A stretch of DNA of 64,000 bases from Paenibacillus sp. IHBB 10380 (GTDB taxonomy: Bacteria; Bacillota; Bacilli; Paenibacillales; Paenibacillaceae): contig NZ_CP010976.1 of NCBI RefSeq assembly GCF_000949425.1, positions 4,154,001 to 4,218,000 of the forward strand. Direction: 5' to 3'. The notes under the pieces were generated by a model. The model searched no databases, was not told where the DNA came from, and saw only the letters and a list, made by a program, of their open reading frames with translations. Positions 8,910-18,850 of this stretch are shown here, in pieces. The stretch's first letter is position 1. The number at the start of each line of letters is the position of its first letter. A program made the translations under genes and the position numbers.

Positions 8910-9080
8910 TTACGCATGAATCTTCGAATGCTCTGAGTTTAAAATAGATGCCATCATTGCTTCTGAAACTTTTTTCATTTCCTGATATCTATGCTTATCG
9001 TGAATGTCATTCGTATAGTTTAACCCTGCTTGAGCATAACAAGATATAAGCTGCGCCCATTCAATAATATTCTCTTTCAT
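8910..9080 (-). CDS. Stand-alone Nudix_N_2-like domain (truncated Nudix hydrolase)
   Basis: 56 residues. The sequence IIEWAQLISCYAQAGLNYTNDIHDKHRYQEM resembles the small N-terminal helical domain (Nudix_N_2) of Bacillus-type Nudix hydrolases, which normally precedes a catalytic Nudix fold of about 150 residues. Here a TAA follows at 8910-8912 and a terminator comes 50 bases later, so the catalytic domain is absent. GGAGAAG precedes ATG 9078-9080. It may be a remnant or a small stand-alone protein; ORF, spacing and ribosome site look intact. Confidence 0.5.
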   Translation of the reverse strand: MKENIIEWAQLISCYAQAGLNYTNDIHDKHRYQEMKKVSEAMMASILNSEHSKIHA

Positions 9081-9120
9081 ATGATCTTCTCCATTCTGCA
9101 TTTTTTAGGTTTGTACGAGT

Positions 9121-9774
9121 TTAACTAATTTCAGTCAGATCCTCTACAGCCCCTTGCTCGGTCCATGGTGCAAAATCACTTGAAAATGTACACCCTTTAC
9201 TGTGAAGGAGCGGAATCAATTTTTCAATGCATTCTACCGTTTCAGTTCGATCGCCGCCGCCGTCATGAAAAAGCAGAATACTTCCGCGCTCCCACTTTTC
9301 CAAAACCAAATTGATCATATTGTCAACACCTGGAAGAGACCAATCAAAAATCTCCAACTCCTTGGACCACATGATGATTTGATATTCGAGCTCTGAGATA
9401 TAGTGAACAACCTTCTCGTTAACTAATCCATAAGGCGGACGAAAAAGAGATGTTCCATCACCAATCACAGAACGAATAGCTGCCTCAGTCATTTCTATTT
9501 CTTCTTTGATCTTAGATTCATCGCATAAGACTAGAAAGGGATGTGTATAGGTATGGTTTCCTATGGCATGTCCTTCTGAATAAATCAATTTTACAAGTTC
9601 CGGATACTTTAATACCTTTTCTCCAATGAGAAAAAATGTGGCCTTCACACCATTCTCCCTTAGAATATCCAATATTTGAGGTGTATATAAAGGATCAGGT
9701 CCATCATCAAATGTTAAATATATTTTCTTTTCCATCGTTTCGACTTTATACAACATTTCTTTATCTAACATCAT
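9121..9774 (-). CDS. Polysaccharide deacetylase (NodB/CE4) without signal peptide
   Basis: 217 residues. All five CE4 motifs are visible: TFDDGPDPLYTP (about 20-31), HTYTHP (about 73-78), RPPYG (about 112-116), FDWSLPG and LLFHDGGGD. The enzymes remove N- or O-acetyl groups from sugars using a metal held by the Asp-His-His triad. There is no signal peptide or membrane anchor, unlike most peptidoglycan or chitin deacetylases, which fits action on an intracellular small molecule such as a sugar in the adjoining biosynthetic cluster. Start at ATG 9772-9774 after GAGGAGG. Confidence 0.88.
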   Translation of the reverse strand: MMLDKEMLYKVETMEKKIYLTFDDGPDPLYTPQILDILRENGVKATFFLIGEKVLKYPELVKLIYSEGHAIGNHTYTHPFLVLCDESKIKEEIEMTEAAIRSVIGDGTSLFRPPYGLVNEKVVHYISELEYQIIMWSKELEIFDWSLPGVDNMINLVLEKWERGSILLFHDGGGDRTETVECIEKLIPLLHSKGCTFSSDFAPWTEQGAVEDLTEIS

Positions 9775-9836
9775 ATAACCTCCTCATATAGTATTTCCCG
9801 AAGCAGTTAGACTTTGAGTTTAATGTTTACGCATAG

Positions 9837-10811
9837 TTACTTGATGACATACTTCCGAATAGATTGATATACGCCAGCCTCTTCGATTTTGCCGTCTGCT
9901 CTTAAGAATTCGATATAAGATAATATTTCGAACATTTTAAATTTTAATTGCTCAGAATTTAATGGCTTAAAAAGCATTTTTATACAAATTTCAAAAACAG
10001 ACACTGGTTGTTCCATATACATGATCATATTCTCTACTCGATTTTGATATTGCTCAAGTATCTCAGATGCTCGTTCATTATACTTTTTAAATGCAATCAT
10101 ATGCCCTGGAAAAGCATGTTTCACTTGCATAGTCGAATGTCTTTGTAATGTTTTCATATAAGAGTCAAGCGGATTCAGATCGAAGCCAAGCGTGAAATTT
10201 AGATTAGGTAATATTTTAGGAATAATGTGATCACCACAGAAAATCGTTTGTTCATGTTCATTGTACAGACTAATGTGACCTTCAGCATGTCCTGACGTAT
10301 CTAACACTTTATACTCTTCATTACCTAATCGTACGGCCTCACCTTCTTCCATACACCGAATTTCTGGGTGTGCTTGAACAGCATGAAAATAGGCCTCCAA
10401 ATCAGTCTTATACGTTTCTAATAGAGAATGAGGTACGCCATTTTGGATAAATAATTCAAATAATTTTTCCTCATATGCAAAAGTAGGATCCCACAATTTT
10501 AAAGCCTGCTGGTAGCATTTTTCCGACATATAGATGGGAGCATTGGTCAGGTGCTGAAGTCTGGCAGCTAGGCCATAGTGGTCGATATGATGATGAGTAA
10601 TAATAATTTTGTTAATGTTATGAAATCCGATTTGTAAATATTTCAATACGTCTTCCCAATGCTTTATTGTTTGAGAATTAGGCGTCCCAGTATCTATCAA
10701 CGTGTATCCTTCATCACCCTTAATCAAATAGCAATTGACCCATTGTAGCAGACCTTGCATCGGCAATTTCACACGAATAATGTTATCCCTTTCAACCTTT
10801 ACCATTTCCAT
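9837..10811 (-). CDS. MBL-fold metallo-hydrolase
   Basis: 324 residues. The zinc-binding motif ITHHHIDHYG (about 75-84) and the later ligands in DTSGHAEGH, FCGDHII and AFPGH mark a metallo-beta-lactamase fold hydrolase of the glyoxalase-II-like group. The C-terminal 70 residues form a helical extension. Substrate unknown. It lies between the aldehyde dehydrogenase and the deacetylase genes with short gaps, so it is probably at the 3' end of the same transcript. A thioesterase-like role in releasing a carrier-bound product is possible, since the cluster has no other thioesterase, but this is speculation. Confidence 0.85.
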   Translation of the reverse strand: MEMVKVERDNIIRVKLPMQGLLQWVNCYLIKGDEGYTLIDTGTPNSQTIKHWEDVLKYLQIGFHNINKIIITHHHIDHYGLAARLQHLTNAPIYMSEKCYQQALKLWDPTFAYEEKLFELFIQNGVPHSLLETYKTDLEAYFHAVQAHPEIRCMEEGEAVRLGNEEYKVLDTSGHAEGHISLYNEHEQTIFCGDHIIPKILPNLNFTLGFDLNPLDSYMKTLQRHSTMQVKHAFPGHMIAFKKYNERASEILEQYQNRVENMIMYMEQPVSVFEICIKMLFKPLNSEQLKFKMFEILSYIEFLRADGKIEEAGVYQSIRKYVIK

Positions 10812-10852
10812 TCAACATGTTTCCTCTCACAGCAAACCTATACCCTGTACAT

Positions 10853-12304
10853 TTAATCAGTCGCTCTAAGTGTCACAACTTTTTTACGCGTATAAAACTC
10901 TACGCCATCCTTACCGTTAACATGAAGATCGCCATAGAAGGAATTCTTATACCCTGAGAATGGAAATATGCCCGTTGGTGCAGGTACACCGACATTAACA
11001 CCAAGCATGCCTGCATCAATATCCTCTCGGAATTGTCGTACAGCTTTCAAATTATTGGTGAATATGCACGCTCCATTTGCGAATTTAGAAAGATTTGTGA
11101 TGGCTATGGCTTCCTTTAGGTCCTTTACCTGAATCAAAGATAAAACGGGTGCGAAAATCTCATCTTGCCAAATCTTCATAGTCGGGTTGACCTCATCAAA
11201 AATGGTTGGTCCTAAAAAGTATCCACGCGTTGATGTTTCTTGATCCTTCCTACCATCGCGTAAAAGAACAGCCCCTTCATTTTCTCCCAAATTAATATAC
11301 TTCAAAGCATTTTCCTTATTGCTTTTACGAATTAAAGGGCCTAGCGTGTGTTCTCGGGTTAACCCGTTACCCATTTTAATTTGATGAGCGGCATGTAATA
11401 ATTTTTCTGTGAATTCCTCTTTAATATCACCTACTGTTATGACTACAGAACAAGCCATACATCTTTCTCCAGCCGACCCAAATGCAGCTTCAATAATATT
11501 TCTCACTGTTAAGTCGAGGTCTGCATCAGGCATAACAATGGAATGATTTTTAGCGCCAGCGAGTGCTTGCACTCTTTTCCCATATTGTGCTGCCACTTTA
11601 TAGACATGCTGAGCCACTGGCTGTGATCCTACAAATGATACAGCCTTAATATCTTCATGCTCTAAAATACCGTTTACCACCTCATGTGCACCATGAACGA
11701 TATTTAATACTCCACTTGGCAAACCTGCTTCAGCAAATAATACAGCCAATCGATTTGCAAGCAGTGGCGTTCGTTCGGATGGCTTTAATATAAACGTATT
11801 CCCACAAGCGATAGCTAGCGGAAACATCCAGCAGGGAACCATCATTGGAAAATTAAAAGGAGTTATACCGGCGACAACACCAAGAGGATAACGGAACAAG
11901 TTGGTTTCAATTCCTGTAGCAATGTCAGGTATCGTGTGTCCCATCATTAGGGTTGGTGCGCCAGCTGCAAATTCTACACTTTCAATTCCTCGTTGTACTT
12001 CCGCATACGCATCTTCGTAGATCTTCCCGTTTTCTGTTGTGATGATTTTTGCGAGAGACTCCCAATTATCTACCAAGAGCTGTTGATATTTAAATAATAT
12101 TCTTGCTCTTTTCTGAACCGGTACGTGTTTCCACGTTTCAAAAGCCTCTTTGGCAGCTTGAACAGCCCTATTTACATCTTCACGCGTTGAAAAAGGTACT
12201 TGTGCAATAACTTCCTCTGTTGCGGGATTAAAGACGGATTCATGTTCGGATGTATGGGCTTCCACCCAAGCTCCACCAATAAAATTTTCAAGTAAAGTTG
12301 TCAT
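10853..12304 (-). CDS. CoA-acylating methylmalonate-semialdehyde dehydrogenase
   Basis: 483 residues, ALDH superfamily. [21 protein letters not shown] and the catalytic-cysteine stretch [10 protein letters not shown], together with [12 protein letters not shown] at the start, are typical of MmsA/IolA, which turn (methyl)malonate semialdehyde into propionyl- or acetyl-CoA with loss of CO2. GAGGTG precedes ATG 12302-12304. It does not sit with valine or inositol catabolic genes here but at the tail of the biosynthetic run, so it may supply or remove a semialdehyde intermediate of that pathway; this link is inference. Confidence 0.9.
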   Translation of the reverse strand: MTTLLENFIGGAWVEAHTSEHESVFNPATEEVIAQVPFSTREDVNRAVQAAKEAFETWKHVPVQKRARILFKYQQLLVDNWESLAKIITTENGKIYEDAYAEVQRGIESVEFAAGAPTLMMGHTIPDIATGIETNLFRYPLGVVAGITPFNFPMMVPCWMFPLAIACGNTFILKPSERTPLLANRLAVLFAEAGLPSGVLNIVHGAHEVVNGILEHEDIKAVSFVGSQPVAQHVYKVAAQYGKRVQALAGAKNHSIVMPDADLDLTVRNIIEAAFGSAGERCMACSVVITVGDIKEEFTEKLLHAAHQIKMGNGLTREHTLGPLIRKSNKENALKYINLGENEGAVLLRDGRKDQETSTRGYFLGPTIFDEVNPTMKIWQDEIFAPVLSLIQVKDLKEAIAITNLSKFANGACIFTNNLKAVRQFREDIDAGMLGVNVGVPAPTGIFPFSGYKNSFYGDLHVNGKDGVEFYTRKKVVTLRATD

Positions 12305-12334
12305 AGATTTGCACCTCGATTGTTTATTAAATTT

Positions 12335-14137
12335 CTACTTCTTTGCAAACACATGATTGGTGCTTTTTACATATTGAATGAAATACATGGCTGGATCTTT
12401 GGGGCAATCTTGACCATGGATATCGATATGATCCAGAGGTGTTCCCAAAGTCGGAATCATGATTCTATCACCGGTTCTAAACACGATTCTTTCTACAGAT
12501 GATACTTGGTCATTCCAATGATCATCATGTAATACGAGATCATCATTAATATAGATTTCAAATTTTCTTTCTTCGAAATCAACACAAACGGAACAGCGAT
12601 ACCAACATTCGAGTTGATACGGAATGAGCGCAATCCATTCGGCGGCTTGTTTCAATTTAATAAGCCCATCATTATCCCAGCCTAAACTAAAGAGAATGTT
12701 TCCTTTACCATCTACAATCTCAACAATGAATCTCTCTTGTTGTGTTTGTTGGACCAAGAGCGAAAAGTGGATATCTACTTTTATGCTTTCAGGGAAAACT
12801 CTTTCAGCTTTCGCATAATCAAATGGGTCTTGGTTTTGGATGAGTAAACAAGGGCGATGTCGATTGAACGTATGAGTAATCTCTACCTTTGACCATTTGG
12901 GTTTATATATATTCCAGCTTGGAAGTTCTTCCCCCGGTTCATAATCGGCAAAATTATCGTCCACAGGAGAGTCTTCTTGATGTCGAATAGGAACTGGGAT
13001 TTTCGTGATCCAAATGTCTTCTTTGTTTACACTATATACAATCCAAATTGCGTCATGGGATGGCAAGCCGTTTCCTTCGGCAATGCCTCTTACATAATTC
13101 AATCCATAAAACTTATAAAAACCTTCGTACCGTCGGGGTGGTACTTCACCACTTACGAGATAGGGTCCATCAAATTGCATGCCATCTTCACTTAAAGCCA
13201 AAGCTAATGGCCAGCGGTAACTATTATGTGGACTAGGATTGTAGACTAAAGCATATTTCTCATCCGATATTGTCTTCTGAGCCCAAATTTTACTTCCAGC
13301 CGTTTCGAGATTTTGGATTTCTTTTACTTCCGACCAATTTTCCCCATTATCCTCGCTTGTCGCGAATTTACCGTATTTCCAAACAGCTACTACTTTCTCT
13401 TCTGTGATGTGATAATAGCTCATTGCTTTATAGCCAGGCACTTTGTAAAATCCGTCATTGCTTTGATCTTCCTCCCACCATTGCTGCGTAGCTAGTTTAT
13501 CGGACAATAGATGGTTGCATGAATCAATAAATCCCTTATCACTTGATTCGGTATAATATGGAAAGTTTGTAGTTTGTTCACTCCAACCCGCATGGCGATT
13601 AAAGCGAATAAAATAAATGGGGCCCATTTCACCATTTTTATGTATTTCACGAACAACTCGTCCTATCCCTAATCCATCATTGGGCATTATGTTTACAGTG
13701 GGGCTTATGCCATAAAAACCTAAGGTTAATAATCTTCCATTTGGTGCAACGTAAAACCCCATTCTTTGGTGCATAACCGCGTAACTTTCATCTGGAAGTG
13801 TGATGCCATCTTCCCGTTTATATATGCCCGGAGGAATCAGGTAGGATGGAAACGCAATTTGAGGAGACTCCCAATTCACCCCTTCTCCTGAAGTCGTTAT
13901 CATTGTTCGGCTTGGAGATATATTCTCGCCAATCGGATTACTAATGTATTGCAGGTAAAACCTTTCCTGCCAAAAGGCTAGCATCGGTGCATTGCTAAAA
14001 GTCCAGCCTGCCCCTCCTTCAATATCAGGCAACAAACGAGAAACTCGTACAGCCTGATAGTGCTTTGTTCCAATAATAGGACGAAGCTCTCCATGATGGC
14101 ATTCTAAATTAACTTGCTCATTACCGATGTATTGCAT
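12335..14137 (-). CDS. Sialidase-like beta-propeller with C-terminal concanavalin-like domain, no signal peptide
   Basis: 600 residues. The first 400 show repeated blade-like strands, including TTSGEGVNWESPQ and ATSEDNGENWSEV (Asp-box/BNR style), pointing to a sialidase-type propeller. Residues about 410-590 look like a LamG/concanavalin-like jelly roll (IHFSLLVQQTQQERFIVEIVDGKGNILFSLGW, YRCSVCVDFEERKFEIYINDDLVL). No export signal is seen. AAGGAGGGGAG lies just before ATG 14135-14137, and the gene begins 13 bases after the previous stop. Possible role as glycan-processing or binding enzyme in the cluster; the catalytic residues could not be assigned. Confidence 0.6.
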   Translation of the reverse strand: MQYIGNEQVNLECHHGELRPIIGTKHYQAVRVSRLLPDIEGGAGWTFSNAPMLAFWQERFYLQYISNPIGENISPSRTMITTSGEGVNWESPQIAFPSYLIPPGIYKREDGITLPDESYAVMHQRMGFYVAPNGRLLTLGFYGISPTVNIMPNDGLGIGRVVREIHKNGEMGPIYFIRFNRHAGWSEQTTNFPYYTESSDKGFIDSCNHLLSDKLATQQWWEEDQSNDGFYKVPGYKAMSYYHITEEKVVAVWKYGKFATSEDNGENWSEVKEIQNLETAGSKIWAQKTISDEKYALVYNPSPHNSYRWPLALALSEDGMQFDGPYLVSGEVPPRRYEGFYKFYGLNYVRGIAEGNGLPSHDAIWIVYSVNKEDIWITKIPVPIRHQEDSPVDDNFADYEPGEELPSWNIYKPKWSKVEITHTFNRHRPCLLIQNQDPFDYAKAERVFPESIKVDIHFSLLVQQTQQERFIVEIVDGKGNILFSLGWDNDGLIKLKQAAEWIALIPYQLECWYRCSVCVDFEERKFEIYINDDLVLHDDHWNDQVSSVERIVFRTGDRIMIPTLGTPLDHIDIHGQDCPKDPAMYFIQYVKSTNHVFAKK

Positions 14138-14150
14138 CAATCTCCCCTCC

Positions 14151-15149
14151 TTAAACCATGACAATCATTTTAGACTTCTGGATAAATTGCTCCCAGAATT
14201 GTCTTTCTTCACTTAATAACCGAGTACTTATTTGAATCAACTGATCACGATTGAATCTCCTTTTGGACGAAAATTTTGCTTTAATCAGCACATTCTTGGC
14301 CTGAAACCATCCAATAGACATATCCGTTAATTGTTGATCTAATTGCATGAACGTATCCGAATCAATATGATGTAGATCAGCTAACTGTTTCAACAAAAAT
14401 CGATTACCATGTTGCCGACTTTCAATGATATTAATTCCCATAAGCCCATTGGTGATATAGGCATCGAAGTTCTCCACATCTGTCCCTATATCCCATAAAT
14501 CATCAATCTTCAATTCACTTATTTCCTGTACAATTCTCTCGGCGTTCCCCTTAACTTGTAAGAAGGAAAGTTCACACTGCGCAATCTCTTTTTTTAATTC
14601 TAGAGTGTAACAAGGGGGTTCTTGATAATTAGGGTCCAACATATATTCAGAGTTTAAAAATGCCTGCTCCAATCTCTCTTTAGGAATCTCGAATTCACGA
14701 AATCCATTGATGTCATCATCTAGCACATAGTAAACTGATTTATCTGAATCGTACCCGGTTATTAACGAATAGTGATACCAATGATATTGTTTCCAAGCCA
14801 AACTATTAGGAATCCAATAATATAAATCGACATTCAGTACAGGATACTGCCCGTTCTTGATCATATCCTCAAGCTCTTCCGTAAACTGATTAACATCTTT
14901 AAAATAATAGGGTTCCCTTTTATCTATGACATTGGACAAAACACGGTTCTGATATTTCAAGGGATGTTCTATCATCAAATACGCATAGTTAGAATCTTTT
15001 TCCACTAAACACTTTCGGTATTCATAATCATTCAAACATGCAACACTTTTATAACTTGGCTCTAACGTCGATGCTATTGAATAGAGCGTATTCGAGACAC
15101 AGTTCATCCAAAAATCATTAAAAGGGACAACATGATTTTGATATAACAT
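14151..15149 (-). CDS. BtrH-like papain-fold acyltransferase, copy 1
   Basis: 332 residues. Cys17 in WMNCVSN, His126 in HWYHYSLITGYD and acidic DDD at 143-145 give the Cys-His-Asp pattern of the BtrH N-terminal family (PF14399 type). BtrH itself moves an acyl side chain from a carrier protein to an aminoglycoside in butirosin biosynthesis. Relatives recur in Paenibacillus NRPS and RiPP-like clusters. The C-terminal half is helical and unlike known domains. AAGGAG precedes ATG 15147-15149. Two more proteins of this type lie at 16472 and 26095, so several transfer or cyclisation steps are likely. Confidence 0.65.
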   Translation of the reverse strand: MLYQNHVVPFNDFWMNCVSNTLYSIASTLEPSYKSVACLNDYEYRKCLVEKDSNYAYLMIEHPLKYQNRVLSNVIDKREPYYFKDVNQFTEELEDMIKNGQYPVLNVDLYYWIPNSLAWKQYHWYHYSLITGYDSDKSVYYVLDDDINGFREFEIPKERLEQAFLNSEYMLDPNYQEPPCYTLELKKEIAQCELSFLQVKGNAERIVQEISELKIDDLWDIGTDVENFDAYITNGLMGINIIESRQHGNRFLLKQLADLHHIDSDTFMQLDQQLTDMSIGWFQAKNVLIKAKFSSKRRFNRDQLIQISTRLLSEERQFWEQFIQKSKMIVMV

Positions 15150-15183
15150 CGTCGTTCTCCTTTCGACCTTATACTATGATCCT

Positions 15184-16455
15184 TTAAGTTGCAGATATCG
15201 GCTGTTCTATTGTTGGGTGAGTTTGATTTTTTTTGTTTTTTGAAATTTGATAAACCCAATAATATCCAACGCAAGATGCAGTAGTTAAAATAATATTTAA
15301 CATAATGATGACACTATAGCTGTTAAACGCATCGAAAGTAATTCCACCTACAGATGCCCCTAAGATAGACCCCAATTGATGAAAAATCAGCAGAATGGCA
15401 ATCTGTTTGCCTGTCCCTTTGAGAGCCTCTCCGGCGACCAACATTCCTCCAGGTATGGCACCTAGGAAGCTTCCACCAAACAAAAAGGCAAATATAATTG
15501 GATTGATTCCTACAGTAAAGAAGAGAAATCCAAAAGCGATTATTCGAATACCATATATTATTGATAAAATAAGTGTTCTTGGATATCTATCAAGCAGATA
15601 ACCGAAAACAAATGCCCCTGATAGTTCAAGTATGCCAAGTACAGTTAAGGTAACGGTCTGTACCGCCTGATGAACATGAGAATGTTGTTGCATCGCCATA
15701 AAGTGCATGTCTGTTGTTCCCATGTTAAATCCACAAGTAAAGAGAGCTAGCATTACGACTAAAAGTGCCGGATTTTTAAAACTTATAAAGACAAACTGAA
15801 CTCTTTGTTTAAAGGATAACTTTTCAGCTTGTTCTTCATTTTCCTCTTCCAGAACTTCGTCTACACGCCCTTTATCTTTATCTCTTACAAGCAATAAAGT
15901 TAATGGAATCATTACAGATCCAAATATTAAAGAAAACCAAAATGCCGACTCCCAAGTAAGTTTTCCCTCACTCCAGATAAAGATCGGACTCATGATGGCA
16001 AGCCCTAATGGAACAGCACTGCTAATGATCGTCATTGCCTTTGCCCGATGATGTTTAAACCAGTTAAATACCAAGACATAAGCTGTTGTAGATGAGATGC
16101 CTGTTAGGCCTAGTACTAACCCAAAGCCGACAATGAATGCAGTAGAACTATTAAATATAACAATAATTGCTGCCCCTGCAATCATGAAGAACGTACTAAT
16201 TGACATAACGATCTTAGGGCCATACCTATCGGTCAACCAACCTCCGAATGATGTACAGAGCAAGACGACAATCATATTAAGCGACCATGTAAATGAAATA
16301 AAACTATGGCTTACGTTCAATTGCTCCGAAATATCATTCTGATAATAAGACAATACAAACCGAGTCGCTGCTCCTACAAAACCAAACATCCATAAAAACA
16401 TAACCAACATCCAGGCATATTTCTTTTCTTTAAACCATAATCCTACATGACTCAC
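15184..16455 (-). CDS. MFS transporter of the biosynthetic cluster
   Basis: 423 residues with about 12 hydrophobic segments. GGWLTDRYGPKIVMSI (loop 2-3 signature) and the second-half FGYLLDRYPRTLIL mark the major facilitator superfamily, closest in look to the oxalate/formate-antiporter-like and monocarboxylate-type group. Start is GTG 16453-16455 with GGGAGG 9 bases upstream. Embedded between two BtrH-like genes, it most likely exports the cluster product or imports a precursor. Confidence 0.85.
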   Translation of the reverse strand: MSHVGLWFKEKKYAWMLVMFLWMFGFVGAATRFVLSYYQNDISEQLNVSHSFISFTWSLNMIVVLLCTSFGGWLTDRYGPKIVMSISTFFMIAGAAIIVIFNSSTAFIVGFGLVLGLTGISSTTAYVLVFNWFKHHRAKAMTIISSAVPLGLAIMSPIFIWSEGKLTWESAFWFSLIFGSVMIPLTLLLVRDKDKGRVDEVLEEENEEQAEKLSFKQRVQFVFISFKNPALLVVMLALFTCGFNMGTTDMHFMAMQQHSHVHQAVQTVTLTVLGILELSGAFVFGYLLDRYPRTLILSIIYGIRIIAFGFLFFTVGINPIIFAFLFGGSFLGAIPGGMLVAGEALKGTGKQIAILLIFHQLGSILGASVGGITFDAFNSYSVIIMLNIILTTASCVGYYWVYQISKNKKNQTHPTIEQPISAT

Positions 16456-16471
16456 AAATATGACCCTCCCA

Positions 16472-17527
16472 CTATATTTTAATGTTTTCTACTTTTTGAT
16501 TGGGGAACTCTTGCAAGGTGGGAATGATGTGTACAAATTCTTTCATCATATCTAGCCACATCGTTAACATTTCTCTTTCCTTGGAAACCATCTGATGCAA
16601 ACTTTGTTTAATTTGATGAATTAATTTATCGTTTTGAACGATTTCGTATTTTAATATCTTGCTTCTCAAACCATAAACTTCAGTTTCGATTTGTTTACAT
16701 TGCTCCCAAATTGCAGTTGAACCATCCGCACTCAGCATTTGGTGTGAACTCATATAATCAAGTCGCATAAGCATCATTTTCTTGTGTTCCCATAAAATAT
16801 GAAGATAGGCAATGTTCGTAACTAAAGCACCTTCCTTCATATGCATACAATTCAATGACTCAATTAAACTTGAATACACATTCAAACCATAGGTTAGATG
16901 TATTGAAGAGCTGATTCGTTTATGTCTAGGGCTACTACTAGATTGCAAATAATCTTCAGTTAATTGAATCACATGACTCAGATCAAACTCATGCCTAACT
17001 CCACTCTTTTGTTTCAGCAAATAAAATTCTTTATTCTGAGCATGAATGATGCCGTTCGTCACTTCATCAAACTTGACTGTAGAGTAAGCAAACAATCGAC
17101 TTTTATTAAAACCGAGTATGTAGAAAACACGTTCGGTTAGGTTGTAACCATAAATCAGTATTTCTTGTGTGACATGCTTCTTTCCTGTAAATGGATTATC
17201 TGAAACCTCATATTTATCTACATAAGTGTATACATAGCGATTTTGTACGATCGCTTCTATGATTTGTTGCTCTACATCGTTGGCTTTGATGATTGTATTC
17301 TCAACATCAAGTACCTCATCAAAACAATATGGATGGTCTGCATCAAAAAACCTGAGCTCAGCAATTCCTTGTTCCTGCACATCATTGAAGGCTTGCAACT
17401 GAATAAAATTACTGACAAACCATGGGTAATATTCATCGCCAGTAGCGAGAATACATAATGGAAATGCGTAATACATTCTTCCATGAATGAGCGGTATTTG
17501 AATCGGCAATTGTTTTTCTAAGTTCAT
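16472..17527 (-). CDS. BtrH-like/papain-fold accessory protein, copy 2 (divergent)
   Basis: 351 residues. It follows the pattern of a protein family common in Paenibacillus biosynthetic clusters: IPLIHGRMYYAFPLCIL, PWFVSNFIQL, a YVDKYEV segment, then KKHVTQEILIYGYN. Cys25 and His118 could be the catalytic pair, but the cysteine context differs from the other two copies, so activity is less certain. Function of the family is not established. ATG 17525-17527 has GGAG 10 bases upstream; a longer frame starting with GTG at 17581 would overlap the aminotransferase gene. Confidence 0.5.
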   Translation of the reverse strand: MNLEKQLPIQIPLIHGRMYYAFPLCILATGDEYYPWFVSNFIQLQAFNDVQEQGIAELRFFDADHPYCFDEVLDVENTIIKANDVEQQIIEAIVQNRYVYTYVDKYEVSDNPFTGKKHVTQEILIYGYNLTERVFYILGFNKSRLFAYSTVKFDEVTNGIIHAQNKEFYLLKQKSGVRHEFDLSHVIQLTEDYLQSSSSPRHKRISSSIHLTYGLNVYSSLIESLNCMHMKEGALVTNIAYLHILWEHKKMMLMRLDYMSSHQMLSADGSTAIWEQCKQIETEVYGLRSKILKYEIVQNDKLIHQIKQSLHQMVSKEREMLTMWLDMMKEFVHIIPTLQEFPNQKVENIKI

Positions 17528-17570
17528 CTGACGTTCACTCCTCTCACCCTGTATTCTATTTAGATCGGAT

Positions 17571-18815
17571 TCACCAAACACAACGAATGTCTTGCAATCT
17601 TACTTGTAATTCCTGCATGATCTTCTTTTCTTCATCTTCGGTATCCGCTTCAAATGTAACCGAAAACCGTACATATGAGCCCGAATCATCCCAAGGCACA
17701 GTAGAAATTAGCTTCTCCATAATTAAAAATTCTGAAAATTCCTCTGCCGATGAGAAGCTTCTTCCATTTTCGATTCCTTTTGGTATTTGAATGTATAAGT
17801 AAAAAGATGCCTTTGGTTTTTGCACATCAAAACCAACTTGTTTCAATACATCTACTAGCATGTCGTGTCTTCTAGAATATTTCTCAGCCGTTTTTAACGT
17901 AATTTCAGGATGATTTAAACAGTAAATCCCTGCCTTTTGTATGGCTAGAAATTGGCCGGAATCATGATTATCTTTCACATAGGCAAAGGCTTTGACGATC
18001 AATTCGTTACCTGCTACGAAACCCAATCGCCATCCTGTCATATTATAAGCTTTGGATAAGGAGTGAATGCTAACACCGACCTCCTTAGCCCCCGGAACAG
18101 ATAGAAAAGATAACGGCTGCTCTCCGTCAAATGTAAGTGCGCCATATGCTTCATCAGAAACAACAATAATTTCATATTTTTTGCAAAATTGTACAACTTC
18201 TTCATAAAACTTTCTAGTTGCAACAGCACCTGTTGGATTGTTAGGGTAGTTGATATAGAGAAGTTTCGCCTTATTTTTAACTTCCTCAGACAAGGCGTTC
18301 AAATCTGGTAAATAGTCGTTTTCTTTTAATAATGGAAGATGAACAACTTCTCCACCGAACCATTTCGTATGCGTGCCAAGGACAGGATATCCGGGTACAG
18401 TCATCAAAGTAATATCTCCAGGGTTAATAAATACTGCTGGCAATTGAGCTAGTGCGGTTTTCGACCCAATGCAATGATTAATTTCTGTAAGAGGATTCAG
18501 TTCTTTCACACCATATACACGTTCCAAATAATGTCCAGCAGCTATTTTAAATTCGACTGAACCATTATCAGAATAATAACGATTTTCCTTTTTGCTGGCT
18601 TCGTTTGTAAGCACTTGAATCACTTCATCTTCTGCCATCCAATCGGGTTCTCCTAGTCCCATATCAATGATAGGGACTCCTGGTTTTTCAAGTATGGCTT
18701 TTTCTCTAGCCCTTTTTATTTTCTCAAATTTGTAGACTACATTTTCTTTCCCAAATCGGTCACCACCAATTCGGTTCGCAAAAGATTTTTGTATATGATT
18801 ATCAACTATCAACAT
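17571..18815 (-). CDS. PLP-dependent aminotransferase, LL-diaminopimelate aminotransferase-like
   Basis: 414 residues, fold-type I aminotransferase. IGGDRFGKENVVYKFEKIKR near the N-terminus is close to DapL-type enzymes; YPNNPTG (about 190-196), SDEAYG and SLSKAYNMTGWRLGF with the PLP lysine near 255 are all present. GGAGGTG lies before ATG 18813-18815. In this cluster it may make or consume a non-standard amino acid that the adenylation enzyme or the BtrH-like transferases use. A housekeeping lysine role is less likely, given its place between cluster genes. Confidence 0.87.
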   Translation of the reverse strand: MLIVDNHIQKSFANRIGGDRFGKENVVYKFEKIKRAREKAILEKPGVPIIDMGLGEPDWMAEDEVIQVLTNEASKKENRYYSDNGSVEFKIAAGHYLERVYGVKELNPLTEINHCIGSKTALAQLPAVFINPGDITLMTVPGYPVLGTHTKWFGGEVVHLPLLKENDYLPDLNALSEEVKNKAKLLYINYPNNPTGAVATRKFYEEVVQFCKKYEIIVVSDEAYGALTFDGEQPLSFLSVPGAKEVGVSIHSLSKAYNMTGWRLGFVAGNELIVKAFAYVKDNHDSGQFLAIQKAGIYCLNHPEITLKTAEKYSRRHDMLVDVLKQVGFDVQKPKASFYLYIQIPKGIENGRSFSSAEEFSEFLIMEKLISTVPWDDSGSYVRFSVTFEADTEDEEKKIMQELQVRLQDIRCVW

Positions 18816-18850
18816 CTTCAGCACCTCCTGATTTTGAAAGGTCATTATTT

